From Pseudomonas mucidolens (GTDB taxonomy: Bacteria > Pseudomonadota > Gammaproteobacteria > Pseudomonadales > Pseudomonadaceae): DNA of 64,000 bases. Below the pieces are notes generated by a model that was not told where the DNA came from, searched no databases, and saw nothing but the letters and a program-made list of their open reading frames with translations. The translations under genes were made by a program, and so were the position numbers. This document shows positions 1 to 7,451 of this stretch, one piece after another; the first letter of the stretch is position 1; every line of letters starts with the position of its first letter. The DNA lies in NCBI RefSeq assembly GCF_900106045.1, contig NZ_LT629802.1, positions 5,456,001 through 5,520,000 of the forward strand, in the 5' to 3' direction.

Positions 1-1
1 C

Positions 2-1261
2 CTGGCCAACGTTATCCCGAACATGAGTTATCCACCGGAGCCGTTCCTGCACCTGGCGGCCGGCATCAAGGAAGTGGTCAAGGTCCCGGTGCTGCACGCG
101 CAGAACATCAAGGACCCGAACCAGGCCACGCGCATTCTTGAAGGCGGCTACGTGGACATGGTCGGCATGACGCGCGCGCACATCGCCGACCCGCACCTGA
201 TCGCCAAGATCAAGATGGGCCAGATCGACCAGATCAAGCAGTGCGTTGGCGCCAACTATTGCATCGACCGTCAATACCAGGGCCTGGATGTGTTGTGCAT
301 TCAGAACGCCGCGACTTCCCGTGAATACATGGGCGTGCCGCACATCATCGAAAAAACCACCGGGCCCAAGCGCAAGGTGGTGGTGGTCGGCGCCGGCCCG
401 GCAGGGATGGAAGCCGCACGCGTGGCCGCCGAACGTGGGCACGATGTGATCTTGTTCGAGAAAAAGGAGTTCATTGGCGGCCAGATCACCACGGCCTCCA
501 AGGCCCCGCAGCGCGATCAGATCGCCGGCATCACCCGCTGGTATCAGCTGGAACTGGCGCGCTTGAAAGTCGATCTGCGCCTGGGCGTGGCCGCGGACGC
601 CGCGACCATTCTCGACGTGCGTCCGGATGTGGTGGTGCTGGCCGTCGGCGGGCATCCGTTCATCGAGCAGAACGAACACTGGGGCGCGGCCGAAGGGCTG
701 GTGGTCAGCAGTTGGGACGTGCTCGACGGCAAGGTTGCGCCGGGCAAGAACGTGCTGGTCTACGACACTATCTGTGAGTTCACCGGTATGTCGGTGGCCG
801 ACTTCCTCGCGGACAAAGGCTGCCAGGTCGAAATCGTCACCGACGACATCAAACCGGGCGTGGCGGTGGGCGGGACGTCGTTCCCTACCTACTACCGCAG
901 CATGTACCCCAAGGAAGTGATCATGACCGGCGACATGATGCTGGAAAAGGTCTATCGCGAAGGCGACAAGCTGGTGGCGGTGCTGGAGAACGAATACACC
1001 GGCGCCCAGGAGGAACGGGTCGTCGATCAGGTGGTGATCGAGAATGGTGTGCGGCCTGACGAAGAAATCTACTACGCACTCAAGCCGGGCTCGCGCAACA
1101 AAGGCCAGATCGACGTCGAAGCGTTATTTGCGATCAAGCCGCAACCGTGCCTGAGCGAGGCGGGCGATGGGTACTTGCTGTTCCGCATCGGCGACTGCGT
1201 GGCTCAGCGTAATACCCATGCCGCGATCTATGACGCCCTGCGCCTGTGCAAGGATTTCTAG
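2..1261 (+). CDS. dgcA: Dimethylglycine demethylation protein DgcA (5' end outside window)
   Basis: This is the C-terminal 419 or so residues of an NADH:flavin oxidoreductase/2,4-dienoyl-CoA reductase-type protein. The frame is open to the window edge, so the first ATG at 23 is internal; the family is about 690 residues long. Visible parts are the end of the FMN barrel, three cysteines (CX5C then X11C, nt 242-300) fitting the [4Fe-4S] site, and a dinucleotide motif GAGPAG near nt 395. With DgcB it demethylates dimethylglycine to sarcosine in betaine catabolism. The call rests strongly on the neighbours dgcB, the ETF pair, gbcAB and sox. A generic dienoyl-CoA reductase is the alternative and is unlikely here. 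Confidence 0.9.
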   Translation: MANVIPNMSYPPEPFLHLAAGIKEVVKVPVLHAQNIKDPNQATRILEGGYVDMVGMTRAHIADPHLIAKIKMGQIDQIKQCVGANYCIDRQYQGLDVLCIQNAATSREYMGVPHIIEKTTGPKRKVVVVGAGPAGMEAARVAAERGHDVILFEKKEFIGGQITTASKAPQRDQIAGITRWYQLELARLKVDLRLGVAADAATILDVRPDVVVLAVGGHPFIEQNEHWGAAEGLVVSSWDVLDGKVAPGKNVLVYDTICEFTGMSVADFLADKGCQVEIVTDDIKPGVAVGGTSFPTYYRSMYPKEVIMTGDMMLEKVYREGDKLVAVLENEYTGAQEERVVDQVVIENGVRPDEEIYYALKPGSRNKGQIDVEALFAIKPQPCLSEAGDGYLLFRIGDCVAQRNTHAAIYDALRLCKDF

Positions 1262-1271
1262 GCAACCTCCT

Positions 1272-1375
1272 TTGTAGGAGCGAGCTGGCTCGCGAAAAAC
1301 TCAAAGACACTGCGTTCATCCAGATTGGGCGCGTAATCGTTGACGATCTTCGCGAGCAAGCTCGCTCCTACAAAA
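1272..1375. repeat. REPIN (two inverted REPs) between dgcA and dgcB
   Basis: Two REP units face each other: TTGTAGGAGCGAGC plus a TTCGCGAGC-type arm on the left, and the inverted copy ending in GCTCGCTCCTACAAAA on the right, separated by about 50 bases. It fills most of the dgcA-dgcB gap. The transcript probably reads through it, and the hairpin may act as an mRNA stability element (inference). Confidence 0.85.
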
Positions 1376-1394
1376 CCCTTGCGGGAGCTTCACC

Positions 1395-3338
1395 ATGTTG
1401 AACATCCTTCTTCCCATCCTGCTGTTCGCCGCGCTGGGCCTCGCGGTCCTTGGCGCCTTGCGGCGGGTGAACATGTGGCGTCGTGGCCGGGCTTCCAAGG
1501 TGGATTTGCTCGGCGGCCTGCTGGCCATGCCCAAGCGCTACATGGTCGACTTGCACCATGTGGTCGCCCGCGACAAGTACATCGCCAATACCCACGTCGC
1601 CACGGCGCTGGGTTTTGTGCTGTCGGCGCTGCTGGCGGTGCTGGTGCATGGCTTCGGCCTGCACAATCGCCTCCTTGGCTATGCGCTGTTGCTGGCTTCG
1701 GTGCTGATGTTTGTCGGTGCCACCTTTGTCTACCTGCGTCGCCGCAATCCACCGTCACGCTTGTCGAAAGGCCCGTGGATGCGCCTGCCGAAAAGCCTGA
1801 TGGCGTTCTCGGTGAGTTTCTTCCTGGTGACCTTGCCGGTAGCCGGCATCCTGCCGGCGGACTTTGGCGGCTGGCTGCTGGCGGCGCTGCTGAGTGTGGG
1901 TGTGCTGTGGGGCGTGTCGGAGATGTTCTTCGGCATGACCTGGGGCGGCCCGATGAAACACGCCTTTGCCGGTGCGTTGCACCTGGCCTGGCACCGTCGC
2001 GCGGAACGCTTTGGTGGTGGCCGCTCGACCGGTCTGAAAGCACTGGACCTGAAAGACAAAAACGCTCCCCTGGGCGTTGAAAAACCCAAGGATTTCACCT
2101 GGAACCAACTGCTCGGCTTTGACGCGTGCGTGCAATGCGGCAAGTGCGAAGCCGCGTGCCCGGCGTTCGCCGCCGGCCAGCCGCTGAACCCGAAAAAACT
2201 CATCCAGGACATGGTGGTCGGCCTGGCGGGTGGCACCGATGCAAAGTTCGCCGGCAGCCCTTATCCAGGTAAGCCGGTGGGCGAGCACAGCGGCAATCCG
2301 CACCAGCCAATCGTCAACGGCCTGGTGGATGCCGAGACGCTGTGGTCCTGCACCACCTGTCGGGCCTGTGTGGAAGAATGCCCGATGATGATCGAGCACG
2401 TGGACGCCATCGTCGACATGCGCCGCCACCTGACCCTGGAAAAAGGCGCGACCCCGAATAAGGGCGCCGAAGTCCTGGAAAACCTGATCGCCACCGACAA
2501 CCCCGGCGGTTTTGCCCCGGGCGGACGGATGAACTGGGCGGCGGATTTGAACCTGAACTTGCTCAGCGACAAGCAGACCACCGACGTGCTGTTCTGGGTC
2601 GGTGATGGTGCCTTCGACATGCGCAACCAGCGCACCTTGCGCGCTTTCGTCAAAGTGCTGAAAGCGGCCAAGGTCGACTTCGCCGTGCTCGGCCTGGAAG
2701 AGCGCGACAGCGGCGACGTTGCGCGGCGCCTGGGCGATGAAGCGACGTTCCAGTTGCTGGCGACACGCAATATCCAGACCCTGGCCAAATACAGCTTCAA
2801 GCGCATCGTCACCTGCGATCCGCACAGCTTTCATGTGCTGAAAAACGAATACGGCGCGTTCGACGGCAACTACCTCGTGCAGCACCACAGCACCTATCTG
2901 GCCGAGCTGATCGCCGCTGGCGCCCTGAACCTGGGCCGGCATAAAGGCGATAGCGTGACTTACCACGATCCCTGCTACCTGGGCCGCTATAACGGCGAGT
3001 ACCAAGCACCGCGAGATGTGCTGCGGGCGCTGGGCATCGAGGTCAAGGAAATGCAACGCTCCGGTTTCCGCTCGCGTTGCTGCGGTGGTGGCGGTGGTGC
3101 GCCGATCACCGATATTCCTGGCAAGCAGCGGATTCCCGACATGCGTATGGAAGACATCCGTGAGACCGGCGCCGAACTGGTGGCCGTGGGCTGTCCACAA
3201 TGTACGGCGATGCTCGAAGGCGTGGTCGAACCGCGCCCGTTGATCAAAGACATTGCCGAGTTGGTGGCGGACGCGTTGCTGGATGACGCCGCAGCCGCCA
3301 GCACACCGGCCAAGCGTGAACCCGCGGAGGTGCATTGA
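1395..3338 (+). CDS. dgcB: Dimethylglycine demethylation protein DgcB (membrane Fe-S protein)
   Basis: A 647-residue protein. The N-terminal third is hydrophobic, with about five membrane segments (residues 5-25, 75-115, 135-185). Two ferredoxin-type [4Fe-4S] motifs follow: CVQCGKCEAACP near 242 and CTTCRACVEECP near 318. The C-terminal half has heterodisulfide-reductase-type CCG motifs (RCCGGGGG near 561, GCPQC near 600). It probably passes electrons from DgcA, with the adjacent ETF, toward the quinone pool during dimethylglycine oxidation. GGGAG stands 8 bases before the ATG. The stop overlaps the next start (TGATG), so translation is probably coupled to etfA. Confidence 0.92.
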   Translation: MLNILLPILLFAALGLAVLGALRRVNMWRRGRASKVDLLGGLLAMPKRYMVDLHHVVARDKYIANTHVATALGFVLSALLAVLVHGFGLHNRLLGYALLLASVLMFVGATFVYLRRRNPPSRLSKGPWMRLPKSLMAFSVSFFLVTLPVAGILPADFGGWLLAALLSVGVLWGVSEMFFGMTWGGPMKHAFAGALHLAWHRRAERFGGGRSTGLKALDLKDKNAPLGVEKPKDFTWNQLLGFDACVQCGKCEAACPAFAAGQPLNPKKLIQDMVVGLAGGTDAKFAGSPYPGKPVGEHSGNPHQPIVNGLVDAETLWSCTTCRACVEECPMMIEHVDAIVDMRRHLTLEKGATPNKGAEVLENLIATDNPGGFAPGGRMNWAADLNLNLLSDKQTTDVLFWVGDGAFDMRNQRTLRAFVKVLKAAKVDFAVLGLEERDSGDVARRLGDEATFQLLATRNIQTLAKYSFKRIVTCDPHSFHVLKNEYGAFDGNYLVQHHSTYLAELIAAGALNLGRHKGDSVTYHDPCYLGRYNGEYQAPRDVLRALGIEVKEMQRSGFRSRCCGGGGGAPITDIPGKQRIPDMRMEDIRETGAELVAVGCPQCTAMLEGVVEPRPLIKDIAELVADALLDDAAAASTPAKREPAEVH

Positions 3339-4558
3339 TGAGCGACATTATCCGCCGTGACCCACGGGCCGAATGGATCGCCCGCAACCGCTTGCACCCG
3401 CTGCACGCAGCCATGCAGCCGGTACAACACAGCTGGATGGGGCCCAACGGTGTCGTGCGCAAAAATGTCCACGGTGTCGGTTTTATCGGCCCCAACGGCA
3501 TCAAGCGTATAGACCGCAGCGGCGCCCAGCAGGGCGGCGCGGCCAAGCGTACAGCAGCGGTGGCGGTGCAACTGCCGCTGCATCAGATCACAACCCCGGC
3601 GTTCTACATAAACGTAGTACCGGACATGGTCGGTGGCCGATTGAGCAGCCACGACCGCGACTTGCTGGGCCTGGCGCGACAGTTGGCCGGCAGCGACGGC
3701 GCGGTGTTGGCGGTGGTGTTCGGTGAACATAAGGAAAGCGCCTTCGACAGCGCCGGAGTGGACCGCCTGCTGGTGTTGGAGGGTCCAGTGTTCGAGGGTT
3801 ATTCACCGGAACAGCGGGTCCAGGGCTTGCGGGCTGTGGATAACCAGTTCAACCCGCGCCACTGGCTGTTGCCGGATAGCCGCAGCGGCGGCGCGGAACT
3901 CGGCCGGCGCTTCGCGGCGAGCATCCAGGAACGCCCGGCCACTCGGGTTTGGCAGGTCAAGGACCAAACGTGCATCGGCCGTGCCGGTGCGGGCCAGCAA
4001 GACTTGGCCCGGTCACTGCCGCGGATGATTCTGGCCGCTGCAGAGTGCGCGGATCCGGTCAGTGACACGCGTCATGAAGTGTTGCCCGTGGAGTTATCCA
4101 CAGCCCTGGCGCGCAGCTTGCCGCGTATTGAAGACCTGGGCGCGGTCGCGGTGGACCCAGGCGCGATTCCGATGGCCGAAGCCGAGTTTATTTTCTCCGG
4201 TGGCAACGGCGTCAAGGACTGGGACTTGTTCCACCAGACCGCCGCCGCCCTGGGCGCGACCGAAGGGGCGTCGCGGGTCGCGGTGGATGATGGCTTTATG
4301 GCGCGTGATCGTCAGGTCGGCGCCAGCGGCATCTGGGTGACCGCCCGGGTATACGTGGCCGTGGGTATTTCCGGGGCGATCCAGCATCTGCAAGGCATTG
4401 GTGCCTGCGACAAGGTGGTGGCGATCAACCTCGATCCCGGTTGCGACATGATCAAGCGTGCCGACTTGTCGGTGATCGGCGAAAGCGCCGCGATTCTGCA
4501 AGCCTTGATCACGGCGGTCGAGACCTACCGCAATGGCGCCAAGCGCGATGCGGCTTAA
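3338..4558 (+). CDS. etfA: Electron transfer flavoprotein alpha subunit of the dgc locus
   Basis: A 406-residue ETF alpha subunit. The C-terminal FAD-binding motif GISGAIQHLQGI is near residue 341, followed by NLDPGCDMIKRAD. It is longer than a typical 310-residue EtfA because of an N-terminal extension of about 90 residues, as in other dgc-linked ETFs. The frame also offers TTG at 3335, but the ATG at 3338 overlaps the dgcB stop and fits coupling better. Partnered with EtfB, it is the likely electron acceptor for betaine-pathway dehydrogenases. It is probably not the ETF of general beta-oxidation (inference from location). Confidence 0.9.
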   Translation: MSDIIRRDPRAEWIARNRLHPLHAAMQPVQHSWMGPNGVVRKNVHGVGFIGPNGIKRIDRSGAQQGGAAKRTAAVAVQLPLHQITTPAFYINVVPDMVGGRLSSHDRDLLGLARQLAGSDGAVLAVVFGEHKESAFDSAGVDRLLVLEGPVFEGYSPEQRVQGLRAVDNQFNPRHWLLPDSRSGGAELGRRFAASIQERPATRVWQVKDQTCIGRAGAGQQDLARSLPRMILAAAECADPVSDTRHEVLPVELSTALARSLPRIEDLGAVAVDPGAIPMAEAEFIFSGGNGVKDWDLFHQTAAALGATEGASRVAVDDGFMARDRQVGASGIWVTARVYVAVGISGAIQHLQGIGACDKVVAINLDPGCDMIKRADLSVIGESAAILQALITAVETYRNGAKRDAA

Positions 4559-4573
4559 GCAAAGGATATGGCC

Positions 4574-5344
4574 ATGACGACCAATGTAATCAGCCTGGTG
4601 TCCATCGGCGCGCACCCGACCTCCGGCCGGCCGCGCCGCGCCGAACAAGACGCGCGCGCCGTGGAACTGGGTTTGCAACTGGCTGGGGATAACCTGCAAG
4701 TGCTGCACGCAGGTGATATTGCCGAGCCGACCCTGCGCGCTTATCTGGGCATGGGGCTTACCCAACTGTATGTGCTGGAACAACCGGAGGGCGCCGACGC
4801 CTTGCCGGTGCTCAGTGATTATCTGCGCGGTTCCGATACCCAAGTGGTCCTCACCGGCAGCCAGGCGGAAACCGGTGAAGGTTCAGGGATGCTGCCGTAC
4901 CTGCTGGCCGACCAGTTGGGTTGGCCGCTGATCGTTGGCCTGGCCCAGGTGGAATCCATCGATGCCGGCGTGGCCCAGGTGCTGCAAGCCCTGCCACGTG
5001 GTCAACGGCGCCGCTTGAAAGTGCGCTTGCCGTTCCTCGCCACGGTGGACAACGCCGCGCCCAAGCCTCGGCAAAGTGCCTACGGCCCGGCCCAGCGTGG
5101 CGTATTGGAGGCCCACGAGGTGCATGTGGTGGAGGATGAGTTATTCACAGGCGCTGTGTTGCAACCGGCCAAGCCCCGGCCCAAGCGTCTGAAGGTGATC
5201 AAGGCCAAAAGCGGCGCTGACCGGATGAAGGCTGCGACGGCCAAGGCCAGTGGCGGCGGTGGGCAAGTACTCAAGGGCGTCAGCCCGGAAGAGGGTGCCC
5301 AGGCGATTCTCAAGTTGTTGATCGAGGAAGGTGTGGTGCGCTGA
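4574..5344 (+). CDS. etfB: Electron transfer flavoprotein beta subunit of the dgc locus
   Basis: A 256-residue ETF beta-type subunit of the AANH-like alpha/beta fold, with the ETF-domain segment TGSQAETGEGSGMLPYLLADQLG near residues 95-117. The C-terminal tail is lysine-rich. An AAAGGA ribosome site lies 8 bases before the ATG at 4574 but only about 2 before the in-frame ATG at 4568, so 4574 is preferred. It is separated from etfA by 15 bases and ends the dgcAB-etfAB transcription unit. Confidence 0.88.
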   Translation: MTTNVISLVSIGAHPTSGRPRRAEQDARAVELGLQLAGDNLQVLHAGDIAEPTLRAYLGMGLTQLYVLEQPEGADALPVLSDYLRGSDTQVVLTGSQAETGEGSGMLPYLLADQLGWPLIVGLAQVESIDAGVAQVLQALPRGQRRRLKVRLPFLATVDNAAPKPRQSAYGPAQRGVLEAHEVHVVEDELFTGAVLQPAKPRPKRLKVIKAKSGADRMKAATAKASGGGGQVLKGVSPEEGAQAILKLLIEEGVVR

Positions 5345-6186
5345 GCACCCGTAACGATGACGCCCGGCCAATCCCGAGACCGGTATGCCCGCCGGTCGTC
5401 ATGTACTGGCCGGCACTGCCAGCCATAAGCCTGCCATCTAAGTTGATTCTTCTATCACCCTCCAGCACTTCGCCGCCGCAGGTGCTCAGAAGTCTATGTT
5501 CTCCAACGCAGTCTTAATCTGCGCTGGAGGGCGACCAACATGTTGTGATCACTGGTTACCCACAATCCCTGTTGGCGTATCTGTGGATAACCTGTTCGCG
5601 GCTCCTTGCACCCCAGGCAAATAAACGCCTGCAGCCCTCTGTACGAAAACTGATCAACATAACCTGCGGTTTTTTCTCGGGTTTTTCTGTGGAAAAAGTA
5701 AAATACCGATCCCGACTTGCCCCCAAAGTCTGTTGGCGCTTCTGTGGATAAGATGTTTGCTATCCGCTGCAGGCCACGTAGACAGAGGCTTTTGTCTGTT
5801 TGGTCAAAATATGATCAATGTCGTCATTTCAGCATTTAAATCCCCTCAAAGCCGCGATTCTGCGTGGCTTCAGCAGGTTTTCCACAGATCGGCCGAAGTT
5901 GCCCCCAAAGTCTGTTGGTGCTTCTGTGGATAAGGTGTTCGCAGTACAGCTGCAGCCCCTATAAATCGGGGTCTCAGGGCTTTAGATCAAAAAATGATCA
6001 GTTGGGAGTAAATACGCAGCTTTTGAATAAGTCACGGATTTTCATGATTTTATTTTGAGAAACGAGAGCAGTTGCCCACAATTGCTGTGGGTGGCTCTGT
6101 GGATAAGTTGTTGGGCAAAGGCTGGGAGCGTGAGTATCAGGGGGCCTGCACATTATTGGGTGTTTTTTGTACAGCGCAAATCTGCG
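5345..6186. repeat. Gene-free stretch with a four-copy array of about 175-bp repeats, each with a DnaA-box 9-mer
   Basis: No gene is visible in this stretch. Four imperfect direct repeats each contain a conserved block of about 36 bases (GTTGCCCCCAAAG, TGTTGGYG, then CTGTGGATAA). The perfect DnaA-box complement TGTGGATAA occurs at 5582, 5743, 5925 and 6098. A palindromic TGATCA (5651, 5812, 5995) follows each of the first three at 69-70 bases. In copy 4 the same offset holds TGTACA (6168). Between the anchors the copies are AT-richer and strongly diverged. Extra TTCTGTGGAAAA and TTTTCCACAGAT relatives occur near 5686 and 5878. The function is unknown; DnaA titration or a datA/DARS-like site is one possibility. 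Confidence 0.8.
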
Positions 6187-6195
6187 TGTGGGAGC
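6187..6195 (+). repeat. Left half of a REP interrupted by the IS110 element
   Basis: TGTGGGAGC here is the first nine bases of the REP form seen complete at 48096. Joining it to the sequence at 7350 (GGGCTTGCTCGCGATAGCG) restores a perfect REP, so this is the upstream flank of the insertion. Confidence 0.85.
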
Positions 6196-6218
6196 AACTG
6201 TCTTCACCATGCCATTCG

Positions 6219-7136
6219 TCACCGCCACTCAGTGCCATCTCGCAACATGGCATTGAGCCTAATCAGCAGTACACGCATGCAGGCGATGAGCGCGACCTTC
6301 GCGCTCTTACCTCGCTCTCGAAGGCCTTCGTAGCGTGCCTTGAAGTCGGGCTGATGGCGGATTACAACCCAGCAGGACATGTACAGAGCCCGTCTGACAC
6401 GGGCTCTGCCTCCATAGATATGTCGCTTCCCGCTGTGATTACCGCTGTCGTCGTTCAAGGGCGCGATACCTGCCAAGGCCGCAACCTCACGGCGATCAAG
6501 CTCACCTAGTTCGGGCAGATAAACCAGCAAACTCGCGGTGGCAACCGTACCGATACCTTTAACAGAGATGAGCCGCTGGGCTTTTTCTGCGTCCAGTTCG
6601 TGCATGCTCTGATTGATGGCCTTATCAAGTTGCCTGATTTGCGTTTGCAGGAAGTGAATATGGCCTTTGATCAGCGCAATAACGGCTGGTAGCTGGGCTT
6701 GCTGAAGACGGCGCTTATTGTCGTCTCGTTGCTGAACGAAATGCTCGCGCTGCTGAACCAGCTCGCGGAGCGCTTCACGCTCAGGCGAAATAACCTTGCT
6801 GCTTGAGGCATTCAGCACTTCAGCAAAGTCTGCTAGAACGGCCGCATCAATAGCGTCAGTCTTCGCATTCTTGCCCATCGCCACGGCAAAGGATCTGGCT
6901 CGGCGAGGATTGACCCTGAGCACCTTGAAGTTTGCGCCTTGCAGAGCCGCCATGGCATTACGCTCATAGCCCCCGGTGGCCTCCAGCAAAATCAGACTGA
7001 CTTCAAACTGACTCAATCGTCGAATCAGCTCAAGAAATCCTTCTGAAGTGTTTGAAACATCGAAACCTTCGCTCTGTGGTTTAACCCAGACGACAAGGTT
7101 TGATTTTGAGATGTCGATACCGACCCAGGAAATCAT
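6219..7136 (-). CDS. IS110-family transposase (DEDD recombinase)
   Basis: A 305-residue transposase. The N-terminal RuvC-like DEDD domain shows GIDISK (first Asp), LEATGGYER (Glu) and KTDAIDAAVLADF (two Asp). A central helical region rich in Gln and Arg follows. The C-terminal Transposase_20 domain shows LISVKGIGTVATASLL and ALAGIAPLNDDSGNHSGKRHI, followed by the conserved serine region. The gene is full length with no frameshift, so the copy may be active. In this family the recombinase works with a structured bridge RNA from the element's non-coding end, described separately. Confidence 0.93.
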   Translation of the reverse strand: MISWVGIDISKSNLVVWVKPQSEGFDVSNTSEGFLELIRRLSQFEVSLILLEATGGYERNAMAALQGANFKVLRVNPRRARSFAVAMGKNAKTDAIDAAVLADFAEVLNASSSKVISPEREALRELVQQREHFVQQRDDNKRRLQQAQLPAVIALIKGHIHFLQTQIRQLDKAINQSMHELDAEKAQRLISVKGIGTVATASLLVYLPELGELDRREVAALAGIAPLNDDSGNHSGKRHIYGGRARVRRALYMSCWVVIRHQPDFKARYEGLRERGKSAKVALIACMRVLLIRLNAMLRDGTEWR

Positions 7137-7164
7137 GGCAAAACCCTCTTACACTCAGATGTGA

Positions 7165-7316
7165 GAGTGCTCTGGCTTTGCCCACGCTTGTGATTTCGAG
7201 TGGCTGCTCGTCCAACTGTTCGGGCTTGTAGGCCAGAGTGGAAAGGTGGATGGCAGCTCGGCTCCCACACGTGCTTTGAGCACCGCGGACTTGCAGCTTG
7301 CCATCCACCCCTCTCA
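7165..7316 (-). ncRNA. Predicted IS110 bridge RNA with target-binding and donor-binding loops
   Basis: Read on the minus strand, 5' to 3'. The first stem is made by 7309-7295 and 7258-7245 (14 bp, one bulge). Its loop holds GCAAGTCCGC (7294-7285), which matches REP left half GCAAGCCCGC with one G-U-compatible change. A GTGCT/AGCAC hairpin comes next, then TGTGGGAGC (7269-7261), the complement of the other REP half. The second stem is made by 7238-7232 and 7176-7170. Its loop holds ACAGTTG (7219-7213), identical to the element's right end, and CACAAGC (7192-7186), complementary to its left end. Order and polarity match the LTG-RTG and LDG-RDG arrangement known from IS621. The RNA ends are estimates. 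Confidence 0.78.
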
Positions 7317-7349
7317 CCCCAGAGTTTATTCCTAGATCAAGACACAAGC

Positions 7350-7430
7350 GGGCTTGCTCGCGATAGCGTAGTGTCATTCAACGAATCAGTTGGCTGATAC
7401 ACCACTATCGCGAGCAAGCCCGCTCCCACA
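7350..7430. repeat. Right part of the interrupted REPIN
   Basis: GGGCTTGCTCGCGATAGCG begins here. The inverted partner ACTATCGCGAGCAAGC...CGCTCCCACA ends at 7430. Together with 6187-6195 this forms a complete REPIN like that at 48096-48187. Confidence 0.88.
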
Positions 7431-7451
7431 TTTTGGTTGCCGGTAGCTCAG

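Larger units (their letters stand above)
6196..7349 (-). mobile_element. IS110-family insertion sequence inserted in a REP
   Basis: The element is about 1154 bp, bounded by the two halves of a REPIN. AGC occurs at both edges (6193-6195 and 7347-7349), so the exact crossover lies somewhere within this shared trinucleotide. There are no terminal inverted repeats and no target duplication beyond that, as is usual for IS110 elements. It contains one transposase gene on the minus strand, a very short end after its stop (about 23 bases), and a long non-coding end (about 210 bases) before its start. That is the IS110-group layout, not the IS1111-group layout. Confidence 0.85.

Noticed and set aside
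1755..3335. 526-residue open frame antisense to dgcB
   Set aside because: It is the shadow of a high-GC gene with strong domain support; the antisense product resembles no family.
5545..6058. Short open frames (60-70 codons) in the repeat array
   Set aside because: They arise because the repeats share the same bases; no ribosome sites, no family resemblance.
5345..6186. CRISPR array
   Set aside because: Repeats are about 160-180 bases apart, imperfect and only four; no short identical repeats with uniform spacers and no cas genes.
6219..7136. Transposase as a degraded pseudogene
   Set aside because: The frame is uninterrupted for 305 residues and the DEDD residues are all present.
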